From the NCBI GenBank assembly GCA_027365815.1, contig DAHXLV010000046.1, positions 1 through 6,818 of the forward strand: a DNA stretch of 6,818 nucleotides. The letters are read 5' to 3'. Below the pieces are notes generated by a model. The model was not told the origin of the DNA and ran no database searches. It saw only the letters and a program-made list of their open reading frames with translations. Made by a program: the position numbers and the translations under genes. The DNA is from Microcaldota archaeon. Lineage in GTDB: Archaea > Micrarchaeota > Micrarchaeia > Micrarchaeales > Micrarchaeaceae. Every line of letters starts with the position of its first letter. Position 1 is the stretch's first letter. This document shows positions 1-5,143 of this stretch, piece after piece.

Positions 1-46
1 TCACCTTTAAACGTATTTTTAGCTCCTCATCCAACCTTTAAAAGCC
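1..46 (-). promoter_or_regulatory. Possible promoter and RBS for a gene beyond the left edge
   Basis: Just downstream of the integrase stop, the minus strand reads CTTTTAAAGG (about 34-43), an archaeal TATA-like box. About 35 bases further on, at 1-6, it reads AGGTGA, a good match to the archaeal Shine-Dalgarno sequence. Together they suggest that another minus-strand gene of the integrated element begins just outside the window. No coding sequence is visible here, so this rests only on spacing and motif match. Confidence 0.3.
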
Positions 47-946
47 TTACTTCAGCAGCTTCCTTTTCATAATCTCAATATCTCCTGTGTTAATCTCGTC
101 AATAGCGTTGTAAAGCTCACGCTTGTCAGTGTGAATATAGCGCATCGTAGTCGATGGATCGCTGTGCCTTGCGAACTTGCTGGCTAAGACCACGTTGCCG
201 TTGGTTTCCCTTGCGAACCTCGTTATTGCGTAGTGCCTTAGGCTATGCGTTGTTAGTAGATGTAGCTTCCTTCTCTTTCTGCTTGGGTCTTTTTCCTCGC
301 TAATGTCGTATGTCTCGTCTAAGTTGGCTAACTGCACGTATTCCCTAAACACCTTCCTGACGTAGTTCTGCTCAACGTAGGGCTCTTCCCGTGAGCTCCA
401 AGCCTTATCATCCCTACAGAAGAGATAGCCCCCTGCCTTGCCTATTGCCTCCTGATTGAGCCTTATGTAGTCTATCGTCTCCTTGAACAGCTGTGCTGGG
501 ATTATGAGCGAATCCAAACGCCTTGATTTCTCGCTCCTTAGCTTGAGCTCTCTTGTCTTGAAGTCTATGCCTGCTATGTTTAGCTTTATGACCTCGCCTA
601 TCCTGAAGCCGAGCGTAGCCATGTACGAGAAAAGAAGCCTGTATTTTGGCTTGTCTATCACGCTGAAGAAAGCCTGAACCTGATAGTCGTCGAAGCCCTT
701 GTTCAGATGCCCGTACTTGGGGGTCTTTCTCTTGGTGAACCTCTCCTTGTAGTAGTTGTGTATAGCAGAGGCTAAACTCTCTATATCGTGCTTGGACAAG
801 GAGGGCAGCCTCTCCGCTACGTAGTCCCGTAGGCGGGATGGTTCAAGTTTGGCTATGTTTTCGAACCCTCCTGATTCCGCAAGGTCGTAATGCTTCTCAG
901 CACTACCGCTATCTATTTGACCTTCATTTATAAGAGAGAGTAGCAT
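47..946 (-). CDS. Tyrosine recombinase/integrase (archaeal XerA-like), tRNA-associated
   Basis: This gene encodes a 299-residue tyrosine recombinase that would cut and rejoin DNA through a 3'-phosphotyrosine bond. Residues about 1-75 form a helical core-binding (SAM-like) region. Residues about 85-285 form the catalytic domain. All catalytic residues are recognisable: R115 in GFRIGE, K140 in the beta-hairpin, H234xxR237 in THSLRH, H261 in ARHSD and nucleophile Y270 in TMRYIH. The protein therefore looks intact and active, and it is not split like SSV-type integrases. ATG at 946 is the only usable upstream start, because the frame runs back through the tRNA T-arm to a TAA made by its anticodon loop. 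The start is one base from the tRNA 3' end, with no room for a conventional separate promoter or a recognisable RBS, so read-through from the tRNA promoter is plausible. A chromosomal XerA dif recombinase is an alternative, but the tRNA junction favours a mobile-element integrase. Confidence 0.93.
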   Translation of the reverse strand: MLLSLINEGQIDSGSAEKHYDLAESGGFENIAKLEPSRLRDYVAERLPSLSKHDIESLASAIHNYYKERFTKRKTPKYGHLNKGFDDYQVQAFFSVIDKPKYRLLFSYMATLGFRIGEVIKLNIAGIDFKTRELKLRSEKSRRLDSLIIPAQLFKETIDYIRLNQEAIGKAGGYLFCRDDKAWSSREEPYVEQNYVRKVFREYVQLANLDETYDISEEKDPSRKRRKLHLLTTHSLRHYAITRFARETNGNVVLASKFARHSDPSTTMRYIHTDKRELYNAIDEINTGDIEIMKRKLLK

Positions 947-947
947 T

Positions 948-985
948 CGGGTCTGGGGGGATTTGAACCCCCGACTTACAGGTTA
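948..985 (-). other. Putative integrase attachment site (tRNA 3' half)
   Basis: Integrases encoded beside a tRNA usually recombine within the 3' half of that gene and rebuild it from an element-borne copy. The T-arm and 3' acceptor strand here directly abut the integrase gene, so this stretch is the likely att junction. The second copy that would mark the other end of the element is not found in the window, so the exact crossover segment cannot be defined. Confidence 0.5.
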
Positions 986-1022
986 AAAGCCTGCCACTCT
1001 AGCCAAACTGAGTTACAGACCC
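948..1022 (-). tRNA. tRNA-Lys (anticodon UUU)
   Basis: A full 75-nt cloverleaf folds by eye. The acceptor stem is GGGTCTG/CAGACCC with discriminator G. The D stem is ACTC/GAGT. The anticodon stem is GCAGG/CCTGT with one G-U pair, and its loop is CTTTTAA. The variable loop has 5 nt. The T stem is GGGGG/CCCCC with loop TTCAAAT. The anticodon TTT lies at 985-987 and reads lysine AAA/AAG codons. There is no intron, and CCA is not encoded, as is common in archaea. The integrase start codon follows after a single base. Confidence 0.97.
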
Positions 1023-1046
1023 GGCGCTAGCAACTGCGAATCAAAA

Positions 1047-1056
1047 GGATATAAAG
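1047..1056 (-). promoter_or_regulatory. TATA box of tRNA-Lys
   Basis: The minus strand reads CTTTATATCC, centred about 29 bases before the mature tRNA 5' end. This is the right distance for an archaeal TBP site driving the tRNA. It could also supply transcripts for the integrase by read-through, since no T-rich stretch separates the two genes. Confidence 0.65.
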
Positions 1057-1073
1057 CTTTAGAATCAGCAGCG

Positions 1074-2765
1074 TCAGTTGGTCATGACCACTGTCTGTTT
1101 GTTCTTCTCCCTGTCTAGGCCCCATCTCTTCACCTTCTCGATGTCAACCTTGTGCTTCTTGGCGATCCTTTCGACCATCTTCATCATTGACCATCCGCCG
1201 AGGTAGATTATGCCCGCCGTTCCGTTCTTGACAAGGGGGTTGCCCTTGCTGTCCCTCCTTGCGTCCCTCATCGCCATCTTGGCGAGGTGCCTGTAACTTG
1301 CGTAATAGACGGACATCTGGGCTTCATCCAGGGTTATTGCGGAGAACGCCCTGTTCTTTATCAGGCCGAGCGGGACGTTCTGCATGGGCGTGGCTGTGAA
1401 CTCGAGAGGCCTGTCCGTGCCCTCCACCTTCGAATTGCTCATCCAGTTTATCAGCGCTACCGTTTCCCAGTTGTCCTCCGGCGTCTCCACCATCTGGCCC
1501 ACCTGCACGGTGAATGCTGGCCTCCAGTAGTATTTGTTGAAGTTGCTCGTCCCCTTCCAGACTATCTCCTGCCATGTGCCGTCGACGCCTATCTTGAGCG
1601 GCAGCGTCTTGTTGGGCATGTGCTTGTGTGCGAGATTGTCGCTGCCTGTTTCCACGCCGACCTGGATTCCGATCCAGTTAGACGGACTTGCCCCCGCTAT
1701 GGCCGAAAGCTTCTGTATCAGTTCAGGGTAAGCCGCCGGTATTGATATCCTGCCATGCGTCGGGTTCATCGTCTTTACCCCAGGTATGCCCTTTATGTGC
1801 CTGAATAGCTCTACCAGGGCGTCCTGGTTAGGCTCGAACTTGGCGTTAAGGTGCTTGTAAGCGAATATCTCGTCGGTCTGGAGCCAAACGTTGGTCATCC
1901 CTCCCTGCAGGTTCACCTTCGCTTCCTCGCCTATGCGCTCCGGGGAATAGTACCTCAAAGGCCTGAGCGTCACTTCGCAGAAGTCGCAGCCTATACCGCA
2001 GCCCCTCATGGTCTCTACAAGGCCCATCATCGCAGGCCTCACTATCGTGGGCATGTCTTCCAACGTAGGCGCCCCCTTGGCTAGCCCGAGCTTCCTTGAC
2101 AGGAAACGCTCGTGCTCGTGGTAGCTCTTGTGGAACTGCATGTCATATGATACAAACCCGCTCGAAAGCAGGCTGCGGTCTATGTTGCCTGTTGACAGCT
2201 GCTGGAAGAGCTGGCCTGCGATATCGTCGCATTCCCCCTGGACAGCGTAGTCTATGTTGTACCTCTGCAGTGCCTCTGGCTCTATCGTGAACTCCCAGAC
2301 TCCCGGGCCGCCAACCACCAGCTTGGCCTTCTTCCCAGCCCGCAGCGCGTTGATCTTCCTCATCAATCGCTCCCATTCGACCTTCACCCACGGCGTATGG
2401 TTTGTCCCGAAAAGGACGTTGTATGACATGGTGAGTGGGCCTGTCCCGAGGGGGTCCATTGTCGACACGGCTATTATCTCTGTGTCCTCCTTGATGAAAT
2501 GCGCAAGGTAATCCTCGTGCGGGACAGCTATGTCCTCTCGCCTCACGCCAGCCTTGAGCAGGGCTGCCTCTAACTTCCTTACAGAATACGCCGCGTACCT
2601 CGCCTCGCCGTTGGGCAGCGCTGGATCCTGCGGCCCCTTGAGGAAGTAATAAACTGACTTCGGCACCAGCTCCGACGGTGCGCACGGCAGGAATGTCAGC
2701 AGCGGGAAATGCCTGTAATGCGCCACTAGGGTCGAGTCCGATACCAATACAATCTTTGTCATCAT
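1074..2765 (-). CDS. B12-binding-type radical SAM protein (COG1032-like)
   Basis: This gene encodes about 563 residues (numbering below counts from the TTG codon at 2768). The N-terminal part, about 1-200, resembles the cobalamin-binding Rossmann-like module of this superfamily, with GGPGVWEF near 153-160 and the YAVQGECDD strand near 174-182. The radical SAM domain follows, with the cluster motif CGIGCDFC (C257, C261, C264; CxxxCxxC) that would hold a 4Fe-4S cluster and S-adenosylmethionine. The later strand GVETGSDNL (371-379) is typical of the SAM barrel. The C-terminal 120 residues are family-specific and unassigned. The substrate is unknown; members methylate, rearrange or oxidise varied targets. 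Two tandem ATG codons (2765, 2762) follow a TTG; I chose the first ATG. No in-frame upstream start exists before a TAG. The gene lies 93 bp downstream of PadR on the same strand, with its own strong TATA box. Confidence 0.88.
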   Translation of the reverse strand: MMTKIVLVSDSTLVAHYRHFPLLTFLPCAPSELVPKSVYYFLKGPQDPALPNGEARYAAYSVRKLEAALLKAGVRREDIAVPHEDYLAHFIKEDTEIIAVSTMDPLGTGPLTMSYNVLFGTNHTPWVKVEWERLMRKINALRAGKKAKLVVGGPGVWEFTIEPEALQRYNIDYAVQGECDDIAGQLFQQLSTGNIDRSLLSSGFVSYDMQFHKSYHEHERFLSRKLGLAKGAPTLEDMPTIVRPAMMGLVETMRGCGIGCDFCEVTLRPLRYYSPERIGEEAKVNLQGGMTNVWLQTDEIFAYKHLNAKFEPNQDALVELFRHIKGIPGVKTMNPTHGRISIPAAYPELIQKLSAIAGASPSNWIGIQVGVETGSDNLAHKHMPNKTLPLKIGVDGTWQEIVWKGTSNFNKYYWRPAFTVQVGQMVETPEDNWETVALINWMSNSKVEGTDRPLEFTATPMQNVPLGLIKNRAFSAITLDEAQMSVYYASYRHLAKMAMRDARRDSKGNPLVKNGTAGIIYLGGWSMMKMVERIAKKHKVDIEKVKRWGLDREKNKQTVVMTN

Positions 2766-2798
2766 CAACGCCTTTTTGGACCTTGACAGTTTCCTGGT

Positions 2799-2823
2799 GC
2801 GCTATCTTGAAATAGCCCAGCGC
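2799..2823 (-). other. Alternative hairpins in the radical SAM leader
   Basis: Within the inferred roughly 60-nt leader, the arm at 2799-2805 (GCGCTAT on the plus strand) can pair with ATAGC at 2812-2816 or with AGCGC at 2819-2823. Because the pairings share bases, they exclude each other. This could be a simple 5' UTR structure or chance; no known riboswitch class is recognised. Confidence 0.25.
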
Positions 2824-2847
2824 CCCTATGATAATTAGGCGGCAAAT

Positions 2848-2857
2848 GTTTAAATAT
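2848..2857 (-). promoter_or_regulatory. TATA box of the radical SAM gene
   Basis: The minus strand reads ATATTTAAAC immediately after the PadR stop codon. A start of transcription about 26 bases on, near 2826, gives a leader of about 60 nt. The box suggests that the radical SAM gene is transcribed independently, although read-through from PadR is also possible. Confidence 0.6.
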
Positions 2858-2858
2858 G

Positions 2859-3164
2859 TTAGTCGGTTTCCGCAATCACGTCGCCGAAGGACCTGCAGAA
2901 GTAGGCTATCGCGTGCTTCAGCGAATCTCGCCCGTGCCGTGTGAGCGAGTATGTCACCAGCTTGCCCTTCTTGGTCCCCCTTATCAGGTTTGCGTCCTTC
3001 AGCTCCCGCAGTGCAGGATACAGAGTGCCGGCCTTCGGCTTGCACCCCCTCCTCTTCTCTATCTCCTTCGCGATCTGTTCTCCGTGCATCTGCTTTTTCG
3101 AGAGCAGCCACATTATCTGGAACGAGAGCATGCCTCGCATGTCACAGCCGTACTTGTAGCGCAT
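2859..3164 (-). CDS. PadR-family transcriptional regulator
   Basis: This gene encodes a 101-residue winged-helix repressor, typical of the short (single-domain) PadR class. After a short N-terminal tail, helix 1 carries LSFQIMWLLSKKQMHGEQIA (12-31). The recognition region carries the family hallmark KAGTLYPALRELKDANLI (44-61). The wing follows (KKGKLVTYSLTRHG, 65-78), with a C-terminal dimer helix (about 80-97). ATG at 3164 fits a TATA box about 35 bases upstream; an internal ATG (residue 9) is the alternative start. The protein has Cys7, Cys41 and Cys90, so thiol or metal sensing is conceivable but unproven. The gene is divergent to the Cys-rich small protein and upstream of the radical SAM gene, which are its likely targets. 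A canonical PadR operator covers its own start codon, pointing to autorepression. Confidence 0.92.
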   Translation of the reverse strand: MRYKYGCDMRGMLSFQIMWLLSKKQMHGEQIAKEIEKRRGCKPKAGTLYPALRELKDANLIRGTKKGKLVTYSLTRHGRDSLKHAIAYFCRSFGDVIAETD

Positions 3165-3178
3165 GTAACCGATTACAT
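3163..3178. promoter_or_regulatory. PadR-type operator ATGT-N8-ACAT
   Basis: The sequence ATGTAACCGATTACAT matches the known PadR-family consensus of ATGT and ACAT arms spaced by eight bases. Its arms extend to 6 bp each (ATGTAA/TTACAT). It overlaps the PadR start codon and lies near the predicted transcription start, so binding would block PadR expression. The motif match and position are seen; binding by this protein is inferred. Confidence 0.65.
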
Positions 3179-3234
3179 ATAGGACAACCGATATATTTAA
3201 ATATTTGCCAGGTCACATATATGATGTCCTATAT
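3176..3234. promoter_or_regulatory. Divergent PadR / Cys-rich gene promoter with palindromic TATA
   Basis: A self-complementary box, ATATTTAAATAT (3193-3204), can serve as the TATA box in both directions. It places minus-strand starts near 3172 (PadR ATG at 3164) and plus-strand starts near 3225 (next ATG at 3252). A perfect 9-bp inverted repeat, ATATAGGAC (3176-3184) and GTCCTATAT (3226-3234), flanks the box near both start points. It may be a second operator or a looping pair. GTCCTATATATGGAC (3226-3240) is itself a near-palindrome. Confidence 0.6.
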
Positions 3235-3240
3235 ATGGAC

Positions 3241-3246
3241 AGGTGA
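3241..3246 (+). promoter_or_regulatory. Shine-Dalgarno site of the Cys-rich gene
   Basis: AGGTGA lies five bases before ATG 3252. It matches the complement of the archaeal 16S rRNA 3' end and fixes the start of a gene that would otherwise be overlooked for its size. Confidence 0.7.
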
Positions 3247-3251
3247 AAACT

Positions 3252-3422
3252 ATGTGTGGAGAATGCAACTGCGCCGGCTCTTGCGGGTGCGGCAGCGGAA
3301 TGAGGAATTTCCTGACGAGGGACGAGAAGCTCGAAATGCTTTCGGAATACAAGAAGTCGCTTGAACAGGAGGTGGAGGGCGTTGAGGAGAGGATACAGGA
3401 ATTGAAGAGGAAGACCGGCTGA
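3252..3422 (+). CDS. 56-residue Cys-rich coiled-coil protein
   Basis: This small gene encodes MCGECNCAGSCGCGSG at its N-terminus, with five cysteines (C2, C5, C7, C11, C13) in CxxCxC and CxC patterns. A highly charged helix follows at residues about 20-56 (FLTRDEKLEMLSEYKKSLEQ, then a Glu/Lys-rich stretch), likely a coiled coil. The cysteine cluster could bind zinc, copper or an iron-sulfur cluster; which one cannot be told from sequence. Small archaeal and bacterial proteins with a variable Cys/His head and a conserved 'FLT-EEK-EML-EY' tail are familiar to me, but I cannot assign a function. A strong RBS, a TATA box at about 3199 and typical codon use support it being real. Because it diverges from PadR over shared operators, it is probably PadR-regulated. 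CDGSH follows 73 bp downstream, possibly in the same transcript. Confidence 0.82.
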   Translation: MCGECNCAGSCGCGSGMRNFLTRDEKLEMLSEYKKSLEQEVEGVEERIQELKRKTG

Positions 3423-3460
3423 AGAGCATTGCCTGCGGCGGTTCGATGCGCCGGGGCAGT

Positions 3461-3470
3461 GATATTAATC
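3461..3470 (+). promoter_or_regulatory. Possible TATA box of the CDGSH gene
   Basis: GATATTAATC lies about 30 bases before ATG 3496, the right distance for a nearly leaderless transcript. The match to the archaeal box is moderate, so cotranscription with the Cys-rich gene remains possible. Confidence 0.4.
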
Positions 3471-3495
3471 TTTGCCTGCCAAAACATACTGTGAT

Positions 3496-3669
3496 ATGAT
3501 GGGAGTGGCAATAAAATCTGTCAAGAACGGACCGAACCTTGTGATCGTTGACGGCCAGACGAAATTCGCTTTCTGCAGGTGCGGACATTCGAACAGCAAA
3601 CCGTTTTGCGACGGTTCGCACCACAAGGTTGACTTCCAGGGCGAGGAGAAGGAGACCACGGTGGTGTAG
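3496..3669 (+). CDS. CDGSH-type iron-sulfur protein
   Basis: This gene encodes a 57-residue protein with a complete CDGSH motif, CRCGHSNSKPFCDGSH (residues 27-42). In this family the three cysteines (C27, C29, C38) and H42 bind a redox-active, often labile 2Fe-2S cluster. It is a minimal single-motif form, so it probably dimerises as mitoNEET-type domains do, but it lacks their membrane anchor and should be cytosolic. Roles in the family include iron-sulfur or electron transfer and redox sensing; the partner here is unknown. ATG at 3496 (or the next codon, also ATG) is preferred over an upstream TTG at 3472, which lies too close to the TATA-like box. Its stop lies 6 bp from the stop of the convergent DUF1634 gene. 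Confidence 0.92.
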   Translation: MMGVAIKSVKNGPNLVIVDGQTKFAFCRCGHSNSKPFCDGSHHKVDFQGEEKETTVV

Positions 3670-3675
3670 CTCCGG

Positions 3676-4053
3676 TCAGCTGATGAGCGCAGGCACTACC
3701 AATATGGCGAGAAATAGGTTTGCAAACACTATTATCGTTATTGCCGTGTATATCGCATTGCGCTCGTGAGCGAACGCAAATATCGAGATCAGGACCCTGA
3801 ATGCAGGCGTGGCTATCAGCACCGCGAGCCCAAGCATGATCAGGTAGAGGCCGCCGCTCAGTGCGCCTGCCGGAAGGCCGCCTAGCGGGATGTTTGAGCT
3901 GTTTATCTTCGAGCTTATCGAGAATATGCTGCTTGTGGAATAGCCGTAGCTGCCTCCGTTAACGATTACCAGAGCCATACCGGCTATGATAAGCGCTATG
4001 CTTGCCACTACGCCGAGGCGCAGCGCCGTGCTGACAGCGTCTTCGAATTTCAT
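3676..4053 (-). CDS. DUF1634-family membrane protein
   Basis: This gene encodes a 125-residue integral membrane protein with three predicted helices, at about residues 12-32, 63-92 (long, may bend) and 100-122. The loop TPAFRVLISIFAFAHERNAI (82-101) is characteristic of DUF1634. This family is regularly found next to TauE/SafE permeases and is thought, from that linkage, to be an accessory subunit. Its ATG overlaps the permease stop in an ATGA arrangement, so translation is coupled and the pair forms one operon. Biochemical function is not established. A 20-residue Ser/Asn-rich segment (about 38-55) between helices 1 and 2 probably forms an external or internal loop. Confidence 0.85.
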   Translation of the reverse strand: MKFEDAVSTALRLGVVASIALIIAGMALVIVNGGSYGYSTSSIFSISSKINSSNIPLGGLPAGALSGGLYLIMLGLAVLIATPAFRVLISIFAFAHERNAIYTAITIIVFANLFLAILVVPALIS

Positions 4054-4895
4054 GCAATTCCCTTTAGTATCATCTCTACGGCCAGCAGGGCCACGATTAC
4101 AAGGAATATCATCCTTATCCTGGAATCGCGCTCCTTCATGAATACCCTTGATCCCAGGTATGCGCCTGCGAGCACACCGACAGCTATGGAGCCGGCTATG
4201 AACGGCTGTATGTACCCGAAGCGCCAGTATATCGCGCTGCCCACAGCTGCGGTCACCCCTATCATGAAGTTGCTTGTTGATGTGCTCACCTTCGTAGGCA
4301 GCTTCATGGCCGAGTCAAGGGCTAGCACCTTTAGCGCCCCCGAGCCTATCCCGAGGAGGCCAGACACAGCGCCTGCAAAGAACATCGCCACCTCGCCAAG
4401 CCACCACCTTACGCCGTTATACCTGACCCTTTTCTTGTATGCCATGTCGTAGTAGCTGCCGGACAGCTGGAAGAGCCTTGTGGTCCTGTCCGGCTTCGCG
4501 GCTGTCCTTCCGTTGGCCCTTTTCCTCAGCTCGAGCACGACAGAGGCCATGAGCACCGCGCCGAACGTTATGAATATGACAGAAGCCAGGCCTGACTTGT
4601 AGATAAAGACCGCGACGACGGCGCCGATTATGGCGCCGAGAGTGGTGCCCACCTCAAGGGACATGCCTATGCGTATGTTGGTGACGCGGTCCTTCACGTA
4701 GGCGCTAGCCGCGCCGCTCGATGTGGCTATGGCGGCGATGAGGCTTGCGCCTGCAGCATAGGCTATCGGCACGCCTAGAAACAGCGTTATCAGCGGCACC
4801 ACTATGACAGCGCCGCCCAGGCCCACCTGGGAGCCGAAGAAGCCGCCCACCGCCCCTATGACGAGCAGTGCCAACATCAACACTAGCCACAGCAT
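4050..4895 (-). CDS. TauE/SafE-family anion permease (sulfite exporter-like)
   Basis: This gene encodes a 281-residue polytopic membrane protein. It has the two inverted halves typical of the family. The first half begins with the Gly-rich signature GGFFGSQVGLGGAVIVVPLI (17-36). The second begins with GAVSGLLGIGSGALKVLALD (175-194). Each is followed by an SxxS-containing segment (ATSSGAASA near 57-65; STSTSNFMIG near 204-213). About eight membrane helices are visible, with a basic cytoplasmic loop at about 122-162. Family members export sulfite, sulfoacetate or related organosulfur anions, but the substrate cannot be read from sequence. The start at 4895 begins directly in helix 1 (MLWLVLMLALLVIGAVGG). 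It is cotranscribed with DUF1634 and divergent from the DUF5679-like gene. Confidence 0.9.
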   Translation of the reverse strand: MLWLVLMLALLVIGAVGGFFGSQVGLGGAVIVVPLITLFLGVPIAYAAGASLIAAIATSSGAASAYVKDRVTNIRIGMSLEVGTTLGAIIGAVVAVFIYKSGLASVIFITFGAVLMASVVLELRKRANGRTAAKPDRTTRLFQLSGSYYDMAYKKRVRYNGVRWWLGEVAMFFAGAVSGLLGIGSGALKVLALDSAMKLPTKVSTSTSNFMIGVTAAVGSAIYWRFGYIQPFIAGSIAVGVLAGAYLGSRVFMKERDSRIRMIFLVIVALLAVEMILKGIA

Positions 4896-4951
4896 ACTCT
4901 AAAGATGCAGCGAAGGGCTAAATCCCTATTGATTAGACGGATGATCGCGTA

Positions 4952-4983
4952 TCCCATAGTTTTTTAAATGGGTTCTCCCATAG
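4952..4983. promoter_or_regulatory. Divergent promoter of TauE/SafE and DUF5679-like genes
   Basis: TTTTTTAAAT (4960-4969) is AT-rich on both strands. It would place a plus-strand start near 4992 (ATG 5000, nearly leaderless) and a minus-strand start near 4939 (leader of about 44 nt to ATG 4895). The box is bracketed by direct repeats TCCCATAG (4952-4959 and 4976-4983) and by CCCAT/ATGGG arms (4953-4957, 4968-4972), which may be a regulator site. The regulator is unknown. Confidence 0.45.
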
Positions 4984-4999
4984 ATTTATTGGCGATTGT

Positions 5000-5137
5000 A
5001 TGGAAGCGTATTGCGTTAAGTGCAAGCAGAAGAGGGAGATGAAGGACGCGAAGCAGGTTACCATGAAGAATGGCAAGAAGGCGATGACAGGCTCGTGCTC
5101 CGCCTGCGGAACAAAGATGTTCAGGATAGGGGGCTAA
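5000..5137 (+). CDS. DUF5679-like small zinc-ribbon protein
   Basis: This gene encodes 45 residues with two CxxC knuckles, CVKC (5-8) and CSAC (33-36), around a basic strand region (KREMKDAKQVTMKNGKKAMT). It ends in GTKMFRIGG. The pattern YCVKC-KREMKDA-VTMKNG-G-C-CGTKMFRIG is that of DUF5679 (a short archaeal and bacterial zinc-ribbon family). It probably folds as a single zinc ribbon binding one Zn ion; function is unknown, with nucleic-acid binding a common guess. It starts close behind a shared TATA box, so the mRNA may be nearly leaderless. Its stop is 6 bp from the stop of the convergent AhpD-like gene. Confidence 0.87.
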   Translation: MEAYCVKCKQKREMKDAKQVTMKNGKKAMTGSCSACGTKMFRIGG

Positions 5138-5143
5138 CTGGCC

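Noticed and set aside
1287..2511. Several plus-strand ORFs opposite the radical SAM gene
   Set aside because: They are frame shadows of a GC-rich real gene, with no family similarity and no promoter or RBS.
2766..2768. TTG start for the radical SAM gene
   Set aside because: It is followed at once by two ATG codons, which are more likely starts; the difference is one residue.
2143..3111. Minus-strand ORF of 322 codons overlapping radical SAM and PadR genes
   Set aside because: It is low-complexity, Arg/Ala/Gly-rich and without motifs, and it lies in another frame over two well-supported genes and the promoter between them.
3472..3495. TTG start adding eight residues to the CDGSH protein
   Set aside because: It is too close to the TATA-like box, and the tandem ATG at 3496 fits better.
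3197..3659. Minus-strand ORFs opposite the Cys-rich and CDGSH genes
   Set aside because: They have no motifs and no promoter, and they lie antisense to genes with clear signatures.
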